Shown: positions 52,749 through 61,566 of the stretch, piece by piece
Layout of the letters: every line of letters begins with the position of its first letter
Numbering within the stretch: the first letter of the stretch is position 1
From: Sphingomonas yantingensis
Lineage (GTDB): Bacteria > Pseudomonadota > Alphaproteobacteria > Sphingomonadales > Sphingomonadaceae
DNA length: 64,000 nucleotides
Direction of reading: 5' to 3'
NCBI RefSeq assembly: GCF_014199325.1
Contig: NZ_JACIJJ010000001.1
Coordinates: forward strand, 1,176,663-1,240,662
Position numbers and translations under genes: made by a program
The notes under the pieces: model-generated
The model's database searches: none
Told to the model about the DNA's origin: nothing
Seen by the model: only the letters and a program-made list of their open reading frames with translations

Positions 52749-54512
52749 ATGAAGAGGTTGATGAGCGCGGTCTCGAGCGCGGCACTGGTGCTGGGGGCGA
52801 CGGCGGGAACGGCGATGGCGCGCGAGGACGCGAAACCCGCCGCGCCCGCAGCGGCGGCGGCCGGGCCGACCGACGCCGATATCCTCAATGACGAGAAGAC
52901 GCCGGGCGACGTCCTTACCTATGGCATGGGCCTTCGCGGGCAGCGGTTCAGCCCGCTGACGAAGCTGACCGCCAGCAACGTCGCGAAGCTCGTGCCCGCC
53001 TTCTCCGCCTCGCTCGGCGGCGAGAAGCAGCGCGGGCAGGAGGCGCAGCCGATCGTCTATGACGGCATGATCTACGTCACCGGCTCGTACTCGCGCCTGT
53101 TCGCGTTCGATGCGCGAACGGGGGAGGAGAAGTGGCAGTATGACGCCCGCCTGCCCGACGGGATCATGCCGTGCTGCGACGTCGTCAACCGCGGGGCCGC
53201 CATCTATGGCGACAAGATCATCTTCGGCACGCTCGACGCGCATCTGGTCGCGCTCAACCGGATGACGGGCAAGGTCGTCTGGAACAAGAAGCTGGCCGAT
53301 TACCAGGCCGGCTACAGCTTCACCGCCGCGCCGATGATCGTCAACGGCAAGGTCATCTACGGCAATTCCGGCGGCGAGTTCGGCATCGTCGGCAAGGTCG
53401 AGGCGCGCGACGTGAACACCGGCGAGCTCGTCTGGTCGCGCCCGACGATCGAGGGGCATATGGGCCAGATGGGCGGCAAGCCCTCGACCATGACGGGCAA
53501 GCTCAACGCCACCTGGCAGGGCAACCAGTGGGAGAATGGCGGCGGCGCCACTTGGCTCGGCGGGACGTACGACCCGGATACCAAGCTCATCTATATGGGC
53601 ACCGGCAACCCCGCACCGTGGAACAGCCACCTGCGCCCCGGCAACAACCTCTACACCTCCTCGACGCTGGCGCTCGATCCCGAGACGGGCGAGATCAAGT
53701 GGCACTACCAGACGACGCCGCACGATGGCTGGGACTTTGACGGGGTGAACGAGTTCATCTCGTTCGATGCCGGCGGCAAGAAGCTGGGCGCCAAGGCCGA
53801 TCGCAACGGCTATTTCTTCGTCCTCGACCGCACCAACGGCAAGTTCGTGTCGGCCAAGCCGTTCGTGTCGAAGACGACCTGGGCGTCGGGCTATACCAAG
53901 GACGGCAAGCCGATCTATGTCGACGCCAACCGCCCCGGCCCGCCAACGACGGAGAAGGGAGCGACGGTGTTCTCCGCGCCCAGCTTCCTCGGGGGCAAAA
54001 ACTGGATGCCGATGGCGTACAGCCAGCAGACCGGCCTCTTCTACATCCCCTCCAACGAATGGGGCATGGACATCTGGAACGAGCCGATCGCCTACAAGAA
54101 GGGCGCGGCCTATCTGGGCGCGGGCTTCACGATCAAGCCGCTGTACGAGGACTATATCGGCGTGCTGCGCGCGATGGACCCGATGACGGGCAAGATCGTG
54201 TGGGAATACAAGAACAAGGCGCCGCTGTGGGGCGGGGTGCTGACGACCGCGGGCAATCTCGTCTTTACCGGCACGCCCGAGGGCTTCCTCAAGGCATTCG
54301 ATGCCAAGACCGGCAAGGAACTGTGGAAGTTCAACACCGGGTCGGGCGTCGTCGGATCGCCCGTCACCTGGGAGCAGGATGGCGAGCAATATGTCGCGGT
54401 CATGTCCGGCTGGGGCGGCGCGGTGCCGCTCTGGGGCGGGGAGGTCGCCAAGTCGGTCGGCCACATCAACCAGGGCGGCTCGCTCTGGGTGTTCAAGCTG
54501 CCCAAGGCATGA
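52749..54512 (+). CDS. PQQ-dependent alcohol dehydrogenase, lanthanide type
   Basis: A 587-residue periplasmic quinoprotein with a signal peptide ([15 protein letters not shown]). It forms an eight-bladed propeller holding PQQ and a metal. Visible parts: the vicinal disulfide C142-C143 ([11 protein letters not shown]), E210 (SGGEFGIVG), N287 ([10 protein letters not shown]), the catalytic D329 and the extra aspartate D331 in [12 protein letters not shown]. This second aspartate marks lanthanide-binding enzymes (XoxF, PedH); calcium enzymes have Ala or Ser there. The spacing N to D (42) and D to D (2) also matches PedH. It oxidises primary alcohols to aldehydes, reducing cytochrome c. The alcohol preferred (methanol, ethanol, longer or aromatic) cannot be told from sequence. 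Confidence 0.93.
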   Translation: MKRLMSAVSSAALVLGATAGTAMAREDAKPAAPAAAAAGPTDADILNDEKTPGDVLTYGMGLRGQRFSPLTKLTASNVAKLVPAFSASLGGEKQRGQEAQPIVYDGMIYVTGSYSRLFAFDARTGEEKWQYDARLPDGIMPCCDVVNRGAAIYGDKIIFGTLDAHLVALNRMTGKVVWNKKLADYQAGYSFTAAPMIVNGKVIYGNSGGEFGIVGKVEARDVNTGELVWSRPTIEGHMGQMGGKPSTMTGKLNATWQGNQWENGGGATWLGGTYDPDTKLIYMGTGNPAPWNSHLRPGNNLYTSSTLALDPETGEIKWHYQTTPHDGWDFDGVNEFISFDAGGKKLGAKADRNGYFFVLDRTNGKFVSAKPFVSKTTWASGYTKDGKPIYVDANRPGPPTTEKGATVFSAPSFLGGKNWMPMAYSQQTGLFYIPSNEWGMDIWNEPIAYKKGAAYLGAGFTIKPLYEDYIGVLRAMDPMTGKIVWEYKNKAPLWGGVLTTAGNLVFTGTPEGFLKAFDAKTGKELWKFNTGSGVVGSPVTWEQDGEQYVAVMSGWGGAVPLWGGEVAKSVGHINQGGSLWVFKLPKA

Positions 54513-54521
54513 TCGGGCTGG

Positions 54522-54540
54522 GGGGAGGCGCCGCCTCCCT
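54522..54540. terminator. Weak hairpin after the dehydrogenase
   Basis: GGGAGGC-GCC-GCCTCCC plus a flanking wobble pair, 10 bp after the stop. The run that follows is CCCTTCCC rather than T-rich, so it may attenuate more than terminate. Confidence 0.4.
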
Positions 54541-54598
54541 CCCTTCCCGCGCGGCGTGTCACCCGATACGATCCGCGGGTTCGAGGGAGGGGGAATCC

Positions 54599-55255
54599 GT
54601 GGACCGCGTGCTCATCGCCGACGATCACCCGCTGGTCCGCGACGGGCTGCGCGCGGTGATCTCGCTCGCGTTCGAGGGATGTGAATTGTTCGAGGCGGCG
54701 ACGCTGGACGAGGCGCTGGGCGTGCTGGGCGAGGGGGCGGAGTTCGACCTTGTCCTGCTCGACCTCAACATGCCGGGCGCCACCGGCTTCGACGGGCTCG
54801 ACCGGATGGTCGCGCAATTTCCGGCGACGCCTGTCGTCGTGGTGTCCGGATCGCATACCGCAGCGTTGGTGCGCGGGGCGCTCGCGCACGGGGCGGCGGG
54901 GTTCGTGCCCAAATCGCTGCGCCGTTCTGCGATCGCGGAGGCGCTGCGCGCGGTCCTCGACGGCGAAGTCTATGTCCCCGCCGATATCGCCGAGGAAATC
55001 ACGACCGAGGATGCGGCGGAGGCGAGCATCCGCCGGCGCATCGACCTGCTCACGCCGCAGCAACGCGTCGTCTTCGGCCTGATGGTCGCCGGGCGGCTCA
55101 ACAAGCAGATCGCCTATGAGCTCGACGTGTCGATGACGACGGTGAAGGCGCACGTCTCCGCCGTGCTCGCCAAGCTCGAGGTGTTCAACCGGACGCAGGC
55201 GGTGATCCTCGCCAACCGGGTCGGCTTCCCGCCGGTGATCCCGACGCGCAAATGA
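54599..55255 (+). CDS. NarL/AgmR-type response regulator of alcohol oxidation
   Basis: A 218-residue regulator starting at GTG 54599 after GGGAGGGGG. Receiver: VLIADDHPLVRDGLRAVI, phospho-acceptor in LVLLDLNMPGATGFDGL, K in FVPKSLRRS. A LuxR-type helix-turn-helix follows (LTPQQRVVFGLMVAGRLNKQIAYELDVSMTTVKAHVSAVL). In Pseudomonas, AgmR/ErbR and ExaE regulators of the same type turn on ethanol oxidation. Here it lies directly after the dehydrogenase and converges on the hybrid kinase. It is the best candidate to bind the four shared motifs. Confidence 0.92.
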   Translation: MDRVLIADDHPLVRDGLRAVISLAFEGCELFEAATLDEALGVLGEGAEFDLVLLDLNMPGATGFDGLDRMVAQFPATPVVVVSGSHTAALVRGALAHGAAGFVPKSLRRSAIAEALRAVLDGEVYVPADIAEEITTEDAAEASIRRRIDLLTPQQRVVFGLMVAGRLNKQIAYELDVSMTTVKAHVSAVLAKLEVFNRTQAVILANRVGFPPVIPTRK

Positions 55256-55262
55256 CCGCGCG

Positions 55263-57473
55263 TTAGCGGACGATCGCGCTCAGCAGCGCGCGTAGCTGTG
55301 CGGGCTTCACCGGCTTGTTGAGCCAGTGGAAGCCCTCACCGCGTAGCCGGTCCTTCAATTCGGCGGTGCGGTCGGCGGTGACGATGATCGTCGGGATGCC
55401 GAGGCCGAGCGCGCGCACCACCGCATCGCCGGTGTCGCCGGCATCGAGGTGATAGTCCGCGACGATCGCGTCGATCCCCCCGCGCCCCGCCGCCGCGATC
55501 GTCGAGGCTCGATTGGCGACGCAGATCGCGTGGCAGCCCCAGCCGCTCAGGATCACGTTCATCCCCGACAGGATCGCCTCCTCGTTGTCGAGGACGAGGA
55601 CCGTCCGCCCCGCCAGCCCGCCGCGCAATGCCGCGGGCGTCGCGGCGGCATCTACCGCCTGTGCGCGGCCGAGCGGGACCGTGACCGTGAAGGTAGCGCC
55701 GCGACCGGGCGCCGATTCCAGACCGATCGGGTGGCCGAGCATCCGCCCCGCGCGCTCGACGATGGCGAGGCCGAGGCCGATCCCCTTGACCGGCCGGTCG
55801 CGGTCGAGGCGGCGGAACTCGGCGAAGATCTCGCGATGATGCGCCGGGTCGATGCCGGGGCCGGTGTCGATCACCTCGATCCGCAGCACGCTGGCCCCCG
55901 CGTGACAGCGCACGGTGACGCCGCCCGTATCGGTGTAACGCAGCGCATTGGAGATGAAGTTCTGGACGATCCGGCGCAGCAGCCGCGGGTCCGAGCGAAC
56001 CCAGGCATCGCAACTGTCGTCAAAGGCGAGAGCCAGCCCTCGCTCGCGCGCTAGCGGCGTGAACTCCGCGCGCATGTGCCGCATCGTTTCGGCGAGTGGG
56101 AAGTCGACGACGTTGGGCCGGACCGCGCCGGCATCGAGCTTCGAGATTTCGAGCAGCGCCTCGAGCAGGTCCTCGACCGAATCGAGCGCCGAATCGATCT
56201 GGCGGACGAGGCCGGCATTGGCCGCCGCCAGCCGCCGCTCGCCGAGCGCCGAGACGAACAGCCGCGCGGCATTGAGCGGCTGGAGCAGGTCGTGGCTGGC
56301 GGCGGCGAGGAAGCGGGTTTTGGAGCGATTGGCTTCCTCGGCCGCCTGCATCGCCTCTCGCATCGCTTCCTCGGCGGCGATGCGTTCGCGGACCTGCGCG
56401 GTGAGCTGGTCGTTGACCGCGGCGATATCCGCGGTGCGCTCGGCGACGCGCGCCTCCAGCGCCTCCGCCGCGCGCAGGCGTTCGGTGATATCCTCGAAGC
56501 TCATCACCATGCCGCCGCCCGGCATGGCGGAGCGGCGCACCTCGATCGACCGGCCGCTGGCGTGGCGGCGCGTCGTCACGATCTCGCCCGCCGACAGCCA
56601 GCCCAAGGGCTCGCCATCCTCCATCGGGCCGTTGAGCTTGGCACAGGTGGCGACGAGGCCGTCGTGCGACGCGATGCGCGGGATGCCGTCCACGGGCAGA
56701 CCGATGACCGCGAGCAGCGAGCGGTTCCACGCGATCAGCCGGCGATCGGCATCGTACACGCACACACCGAGGCGGATATTGTCGAGCGTCGCCTGGAGCA
56801 GCACCGACTTCTGCGCCAGTTCGCGCGCCCGCTCGCGCGCGTCCGAGGCCTTCACCTCGGTGATGTCGTTGTAGATGCCGACGATGCCGCCCTCGCTGGT
56901 GCGCAGTTCGTTGACCTGGATCCAGCGGCCGTCGGCGAGCGCATGGACATGCCCGCCGCTCGCCACCGAATGCTGCGCCAGCCGCTCCGACAGCCAGCGG
57001 TCGGGCGACACCATCGCGCCCAGCGCAGCGCGGTCGTCGCCGATCAGCCGGGCGATCTCGTCGAAGCGCATTCCCGGCACGATCCGGTCGGCGATGCGCG
57101 GCCAGAAGTCGAGATAGGTGCGGTTGCACAGCACCAGCCGATCCTCGGCATCGAAGATCGCGAATCCCTCGCTCATGCTCTCGATCGCATCGGCCAGCCG
57201 CGCGCGCGCCTCGGTCGCCTCGTCGCGCGCGTGGGTGAGCGCGGCGTTGCTGGCGGCGAGTGCGCCGAGCGCGTGCTCGAGGTCGCGGGTGCGCGCCTGT
57301 ACCTTCGACTCGAGCGTGATCGCGGTTTCGAAGAGGGAAAAGGCATTGCCCTGTAGGTCGGTCGACCGCTCCACCCGGTCCATCAGCACGCCGTTGATCC
57401 GGCGCAGCTTCGCATTCTCCGCGCGCAGCGCCTCCAGTTCCAGCTCGGCGGGGGTTGGCGCGCGGCGTGCCAT
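55263..57473 (-). CDS. PAS hybrid histidine kinase, NahK/ErcS'-like
   Basis: A 736-residue soluble hybrid kinase: an N-terminal coiled coil (ELEALRAENAKLRRINGVLMDRVE), PAS at about 90-210 (MSEGFAIFDAEDRLVLCNRTYLDFW), PAS at about 230-345 (LGVCVYDADRRLIAWNRSLL), a coiled coil, the H-box AASHDLLQPLNAARLFVSAL, NFISNALRYT, DTGPGID and GIGLGLAI, and a C-terminal receiver with VLVLDNEEAILSGM and IVADYHLDAGDTG. This is the same layout as NahK/ErcS' of Pseudomonas. It overlaps the FIST gene stop as TGATG, so the two are coupled. GTG 57476 is an alternative start. Confidence 0.9.
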   Translation of the reverse strand: MARRAPTPAELELEALRAENAKLRRINGVLMDRVERSTDLQGNAFSLFETAITLESKVQARTRDLEHALGALAASNAALTHARDEATEARARLADAIESMSEGFAIFDAEDRLVLCNRTYLDFWPRIADRIVPGMRFDEIARLIGDDRAALGAMVSPDRWLSERLAQHSVASGGHVHALADGRWIQVNELRTSEGGIVGIYNDITEVKASDARERARELAQKSVLLQATLDNIRLGVCVYDADRRLIAWNRSLLAVIGLPVDGIPRIASHDGLVATCAKLNGPMEDGEPLGWLSAGEIVTTRRHASGRSIEVRRSAMPGGGMVMSFEDITERLRAAEALEARVAERTADIAAVNDQLTAQVRERIAAEEAMREAMQAAEEANRSKTRFLAAASHDLLQPLNAARLFVSALGERRLAAANAGLVRQIDSALDSVEDLLEALLEISKLDAGAVRPNVVDFPLAETMRHMRAEFTPLARERGLALAFDDSCDAWVRSDPRLLRRIVQNFISNALRYTDTGGVTVRCHAGASVLRIEVIDTGPGIDPAHHREIFAEFRRLDRDRPVKGIGLGLAIVERAGRMLGHPIGLESAPGRGATFTVTVPLGRAQAVDAAATPAALRGGLAGRTVLVLDNEEAILSGMNVILSGWGCHAICVANRASTIAAAGRGGIDAIVADYHLDAGDTGDAVVRALGLGIPTIIVTADRTAELKDRLRGEGFHWLNKPVKPAQLRALLSAIVR

Positions 57474-58693
57474 CACTGCCCGATCACGAGGCCGGAAAAG
57501 GTCTGGTTGACGTGAAGCGCGTGGTACTGCTCGCCGTAAGTGTTGAAGCCCGCGACGCGGTGCTCGGTCATCAGGCGCGATACGTCGCGAAGGAGCTGGC
57601 GCTGCTCGATTTCGGTGCGGTTGAGCACGCAGTTGAAGCCGAGGATGCGGTCGATGCCGCCGACCGACTCCTCCAGCTCGCCCAAAAGCGTGCGCATGCT
57701 GCCGACGATGTCCGCCGCCTCGCCCAGCGTCAGCACCAGCCCCTCGTCAATCGCGCAGTAGAAGGTGAGGCTGCCGTCCGCATTGGCGGACTGGATCGAG
57801 CGGACATAATGCTCGCCGCCCGCCCGCACCATCGGCGGGCGAGAGGCGAAGATGGCAGGGCTGAGGTCCTCCGGCCGGACACCGACGAGGCGGGCGTATT
57901 CGGCCGCAGCGGGCTCCGCGTTGATCTCGCTGACGATGCGCGCGGCGGTGTCGGCACCGGTAATGACCATCTTGGTATCGCCGGGGGCATAGGGTTGCGA
58001 GCGGAAGACGCGCATCGGCCGCGGGCTGGACAGCACGGCGACGAGGGCGGCGTCGCGGTGGAAGCCGCGATTGTCGAGCACGAACGTCTCGCGAAAGGCG
58101 AAGCCGTCCCCGGACGAACCGCCGATCAGCGGGATCGCGCCCAGCGCGTCCTGGACGTTGACGGTCAGCATCTCCTCGCTGTGCGAAAGCCCGTCGACGA
58201 GGAAGATGGCGGCGCGGTGGAGCGCATCGCCCAGCCGCCGGGCATCCGCGCCGGCTTCGGCCACCAGCGATCGGACGCGCTCCTGCGCCTCGCCCGCGTC
58301 GATCCGGTCGAGCGCGTCGAAGCGGATCGCCGACAGCGCGAAGTCGCTGCGCGGAAAGCCGATCGCGACGAGTGCGCCGTCGCTGAATCCTTCCTCGGTG
58401 ATCTCGCTGGACGAGGTGCAGCCGATCAGCGTCAGCCCCTCGCACCGGGGCACGAGCGCGGCCTCCAGCGCCTCGATGGGATAGCGGCTGGAGGCGAAGA
58501 GGACGATGCCGGCGAGGCTCGGCGCGTCGAGTTCGGCGAAGATCGCGCGCACCGCCAGTTCGGGGTCGGGATCGCGCGAGTGCGCGGTGCGGGTGACGGC
58601 GGCGGGGCGGATGCGGGGCGCGGTCTCTGGCATCGCCGCCAGCATGACAGGTGGCGGGCGGCGCGCAACCCTCGCGCGCGGCTGGCGAAGCAT
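57473..58693 (-). CDS. FIST-domain sensory protein, NosP-like
   Basis: A protein of up to 406 residues with FIST_N (RDPDPELAVRAIFAEL ... LIGCTSSSEITEEGFSDGALVAIGF) and FIST_C (GEQYHALHVNQTFSGLVIG) domains. FIST proteins are ligand sensors coupled to kinases; in Pseudomonas aeruginosa the FIST protein NosP binds nitric oxide through heme and controls the neighbouring kinase NahK. The kinase gene follows here with a TGATG overlap, supporting the same pairing. The start is uncertain: 58693, 58645 and 58633 are all possible, none with a strong ribosome site. Confidence 0.86.
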   Translation of the reverse strand: MLRQPRARVARRPPPVMLAAMPETAPRIRPAAVTRTAHSRDPDPELAVRAIFAELDAPSLAGIVLFASSRYPIEALEAALVPRCEGLTLIGCTSSSEITEEGFSDGALVAIGFPRSDFALSAIRFDALDRIDAGEAQERVRSLVAEAGADARRLGDALHRAAIFLVDGLSHSEEMLTVNVQDALGAIPLIGGSSGDGFAFRETFVLDNRGFHRDAALVAVLSSPRPMRVFRSQPYAPGDTKMVITGADTAARIVSEINAEPAAAEYARLVGVRPEDLSPAIFASRPPMVRAGGEHYVRSIQSANADGSLTFYCAIDEGLVLTLGEAADIVGSMRTLLGELEESVGGIDRILGFNCVLNRTEIEQRQLLRDVSRLMTEHRVAGFNTYGEQYHALHVNQTFSGLVIGQ

Positions 58694-58695
58694 CG

Positions 58696-59088
58696 TCAGT
58701 CGCCGCCGCGCGGCGGCGGGCCGGCGGCATCCAGCGCATCGACCTCCGCGTCCGAAAACACGCGGCTGCGGATGATGAAGCGCCGCCCCGTCGGCCCCTC
58801 CAGCGAGAAGCCGGCGCCGCGGCCGGGCACAACGTCGATCGTCACCTGCGTATGGCGCCAATATTCGAACTGCGCCGCGCCGATCCAGACGGGCACGTCG
58901 CCCGCGACATGGCCGAGCAGCACGTCCTGCCCGCCGACGCGGAACTCGCCCGCCGGATAGCACATCGGCGCCGACCCGTCGCAGCAGCCGCCCGACTGGT
59001 GGAACATCAGGGCCCCGTGCCGGTCGCGAAGCTCGTCGATGACCGCGACGGCGGCGTCGGTGGCGAGGATGCGCGGCGGGACCATCAT
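58696..59088 (-). CDS. DUF779 protein
   Basis: A 130-residue protein of the DUF779 family, which accompanies aldehyde dehydrogenases of the alcohol pathway. Cysteine-rich FHQSGGCCDGSAPMCYP is its hallmark and suggests metal or redox binding; VWIGAAQFEYWRHTQVTIDVV is the second conserved block. Starts at 59088 and 59085 are equivalent. It lies between the aldehyde dehydrogenase and the FIST gene, in the same direction. Confidence 0.92.
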   Translation of the reverse strand: MMVPPRILATDAAVAVIDELRDRHGALMFHQSGGCCDGSAPMCYPAGEFRVGGQDVLLGHVAGDVPVWIGAAQFEYWRHTQVTIDVVPGRGAGFSLEGPTGRRFIIRSRVFSDAEVDALDAAGPPPRGGD

Positions 59089-59179
59089 GCGGCTTTCGAA
59101 AGGAGGCGGGCCGGGCGACGCGCGGGGGCATCGCCCGGCCCGACCGGACCGGCAGGGAGAGTAGTGACAGCCGGCCCGA

Positions 59180-60700
59180 TCAGAAGAAGCCCAGTGCCTT
59201 GGGGCTGTAGCTGACCAGGAGGTTCTTGGTCTGCTGGTAATGGTCGAGCATCATCTTGTGCGTTTCGCGCCCGATGCCCGACTGCTTGTACCCGCCGAAC
59301 GCGGCATGCGCGGGGTAGAGGTGGTAGCAATTGGTCCAGACGCGCCCCGCCTGGATCGCGCGGCCGAAGCGATAGGCCCGCGTCCCGTCGCGCGACCAGA
59401 CCCCGGCCCCGAGGCCGTAGAGCGTGTCGTTGGCGATCGACAGCGCCTCTTCCTCGTCCTTGAACCTGGTGACGGCGACGACGGGGCCGAAGATCTCCTC
59501 CTGGAACACGCGCATCTTGTTGTGCCCCTCGAGGATCGTCGGCTTGACGTAATAGCCGTCCGACAATTCGCCCTCGAGGGTCGCGCGCTCGCCGCCGGTC
59601 AGCACCTTGGCACCCTCGCCGCGGCCGATGTCGATATAGGAGAGGATCTTTTCGAGCTGGTCGTTCGACGCCTGCGCGCCGATCATCGTCGCGGGGTCGA
59701 GGGGGGAGCCCATCCGGATCGCCTCGACCCGCTTGACCGCGCGCTCCATGAAGCGGTCGTAGATCGATTCGTGCACCAGCGCGCGGCTGGGGCAGGTGCA
59801 GACCTCGCCCTGGTTGAGGGCGAACATCGCGAAGCCCTCCATCACCTTGTCGGCGAAGTCGTCGTCCTCGGCCAGCGTGTCGGCGAAGAAGATGTTGGGG
59901 CTCTTGCCGCCCAGCTCCAGCGTCACCGGGATCAGGTTCTCGGTCGCGTACTGCATGATGAGGCGGCCGGTCGTCGTTTCGCCGGTAAAGGCGATCTTGG
60001 CGATCCGCTTGTTCTGCGCCAGCGGCTTGCCCGCCTCGATCCCGAAGCCGTTGACGACGTTGACGACGCCCTCGGGAATGAGGTCGCCGATCAGGTCCAT
60101 CAGCGCCATGATCGACATCGGCGTCTGTTCGGCGGGCTTCAGGACGATGCAATTGCCCGCCGCCATCGCCGGCGCCAGCTTCCAAACCGCCATCAGCAGC
60201 GGGAAGTTCCACGGGATGATCTGGCCGACGACGCCCAGCGGCTCGTGATAGTGATAGGCGACGGTGTCGTGGTCGATCTCTGCGATCGAGCCTTCCTGCG
60301 CGCGCAGGCAGCCGGCGAAATAGCGGAAATGATCGATTGCGAGCGGCAGGTCGGCGGCGGTCGTCTCGCGGATCGGCTTGCCGTTGTCGATCGTCTCGGC
60401 CAGCGCCAGGCGGTCGAGATGCGCCTCCATCCGGTCGGCGATCTTCAGGAGCACGCGGGCGCGGTCGGCGGGGCTGGTGCGGCCCCATTTCTCCTTCGCC
60501 TTGTGCGCGGCGTCGAGCGCGAGCTCGATATCCTCGGCAGTGCCGCGTGCGACCTGACAAACGGTGCGGCCGGTGATGGGGGAGGGGTTGTCGAAATATT
60601 CGCCGCGGACGGGCGCGGTCCACTGGCCGCCGATGTAATTGTCGTAGCGCGGGCGGAGCGCGACGTCGCCCTTCAGCTGTTCGAGTGCTTGGCTCAACAT
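59180..60700 (-). CDS. NAD-dependent aldehyde dehydrogenase, ExaC/AcoD type
   Basis: A 506-residue aldehyde dehydrogenase that oxidises acetaldehyde or similar aldehydes to the acid. Marks: [40 protein letters not shown] in [14 protein letters not shown], the catalytic cysteine in [11 protein letters not shown], and [29 protein letters not shown]. These are the ExaC/AcoD signatures. AGGAGG precedes the ATG at 60700. It begins the unit ALDH-DUF779-FIST-kinase, diverging from the cytochrome gene with a regulon motif between. Confidence 0.95.
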   Translation of the reverse strand: MLSQALEQLKGDVALRPRYDNYIGGQWTAPVRGEYFDNPSPITGRTVCQVARGTAEDIELALDAAHKAKEKWGRTSPADRARVLLKIADRMEAHLDRLALAETIDNGKPIRETTAADLPLAIDHFRYFAGCLRAQEGSIAEIDHDTVAYHYHEPLGVVGQIIPWNFPLLMAVWKLAPAMAAGNCIVLKPAEQTPMSIMALMDLIGDLIPEGVVNVVNGFGIEAGKPLAQNKRIAKIAFTGETTTGRLIMQYATENLIPVTLELGGKSPNIFFADTLAEDDDFADKVMEGFAMFALNQGEVCTCPSRALVHESIYDRFMERAVKRVEAIRMGSPLDPATMIGAQASNDQLEKILSYIDIGRGEGAKVLTGGERATLEGELSDGYYVKPTILEGHNKMRVFQEEIFGPVVAVTRFKDEEEALSIANDTLYGLGAGVWSRDGTRAYRFGRAIQAGRVWTNCYHLYPAHAAFGGYKQSGIGRETHKMMLDHYQQTKNLLVSYSPKALGFF

Positions 60701-60796
60701 GATGGCATCCTCCTGACGATCACGCGCCCGCTGTCGTCGCGGGGCCGGGTCCGATCCTTCACCAACTATCCGCCCGCCCCCGCCGCGCCGCCATTG

Positions 60797-60814
60797 TACC
60801 AACGGGCAATTGTG
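60797..60814 (+). promoter_or_regulatory. Alcohol-regulon motif, site 4
   Basis: TACCAACGGGCAATTGTG in the 174-bp gap between aldehyde dehydrogenase and cytochrome c. The stretch ATTGTACCAACGGGCAATTGT also has partial inverted symmetry. Confidence 0.6.
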
Positions 60815-60874
60815 AGCTGCCCGAGCGCCGCCCTAGCTCGCCGCCATCGAACAGGCAGGATCGGGAGAGGGCGT

Positions 60875-61237
60875 ATGGGCAAGGTCGCGGCAATCGGGCT
60901 TCTGGGCATGACCCTCGCCGCGCCGGCAGCGGCGCAGCAGGTCGATCCGGGCAAGGCGGCCTTCGCCCCCTGCGCCGGTTGCCATGCCGTTACGGCCGGC
61001 GCAAACCGCGTCGGGCCGACGCTATACAAGGTCGTCGGGCGCAAAGTCGCGAGCGTCGCGGGCTACACCTATTCGGATGCGATGAAGGCCAAGAAGGGCA
61101 ACTGGACGCCCGCCGCACTCGACGCCTATCTAGCCGATCCGCGCGGCAACGTCGCGGGGACCAAGATGAGCTTTCCGGGCGTCAAGGATCCCGCCCGTCG
61201 CGCGGCGTTGGTCAACTATCTAAAGACGCTCAAATAA
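60875..61237 (+). CDS. Class I cytochrome c
   Basis: A 120-residue exported cytochrome: signal IGLLGMTLAAPAAAQ, heme site CAGCH, GPTLYKVVGRKVASVAGYTYSDAMKAK and the methionine ligand in TKMSFPGVKD. This is the short cytochrome c2-like form. It may accept electrons from the quinoprotein, directly or through PedF, and pass them to an oxidase. GGGAGAGGGCG precedes the ATG. Confidence 0.92.
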   Translation: MGKVAAIGLLGMTLAAPAAAQQVDPGKAAFAPCAGCHAVTAGANRVGPTLYKVVGRKVASVAGYTYSDAMKAKKGNWTPAALDAYLADPRGNVAGTKMSFPGVKDPARRAALVNYLKTLK

Positions 61238-61263
61238 GCGTTTGAAAACAAAGAGGGGGCGGC

Positions 61264-61566
61264 ATGGGCGTTCTGGTCGTGAGTTATCCGGCGGAGGCGG
61301 GCAATCGCTTCGACGCGGACTATTATCTGGCGACGCACATGCCGCTGGTCGAGAAGTATTGGCGTCCGCGCGGCATGACCGGCGCGCGGCCGCTGATCGG
61401 GGGCTCGGGGCCGGCGGGCAAGCTGGCCGCGATGGTGCTGATCGACTTCGCGCCCGGCACCGCGATCGACGCGCTGCTTGCCGACCCGGCGAGCGCGCCG
61501 GTGTTCGCCGACGTCGCCAACTTCACCGACATCGCGCCCGCCGCGCACATCTTTCCCGACGCATGA
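61264..61566 (+). CDS. EthD-family protein
   Basis: A 100-residue dimeric alpha-beta barrel protein of the EthD family: VLVVSYPAEAGNRFDADYYLATHMPLVEKYW is the N-terminal signature region and FADVANFTDIAPAAHI the end. The role is unknown; EthD relatives often accompany catabolic oxidation genes. Its stop overlaps the TonB receptor start (ATGA), so it belongs to the same operon as cytochrome c and the receptor. Confidence 0.88.
   Translation: MGVLVVSYPAEAGNRFDADYYLATHMPLVEKYWRPRGMTGARPLIGGSGPAGKLAAMVLIDFAPGTAIDALLADPASAPVFADVANFTDIAPAAHIFPDA

Noticed and set aside
52749..54512. Naming the quinoprotein xoxF or exaA
   Set aside because: The lanthanide aspartate is clear, but the RPGNNLY and LDPETG stretches look more like ethanol-type enzymes; without a tree no gene symbol is safe.
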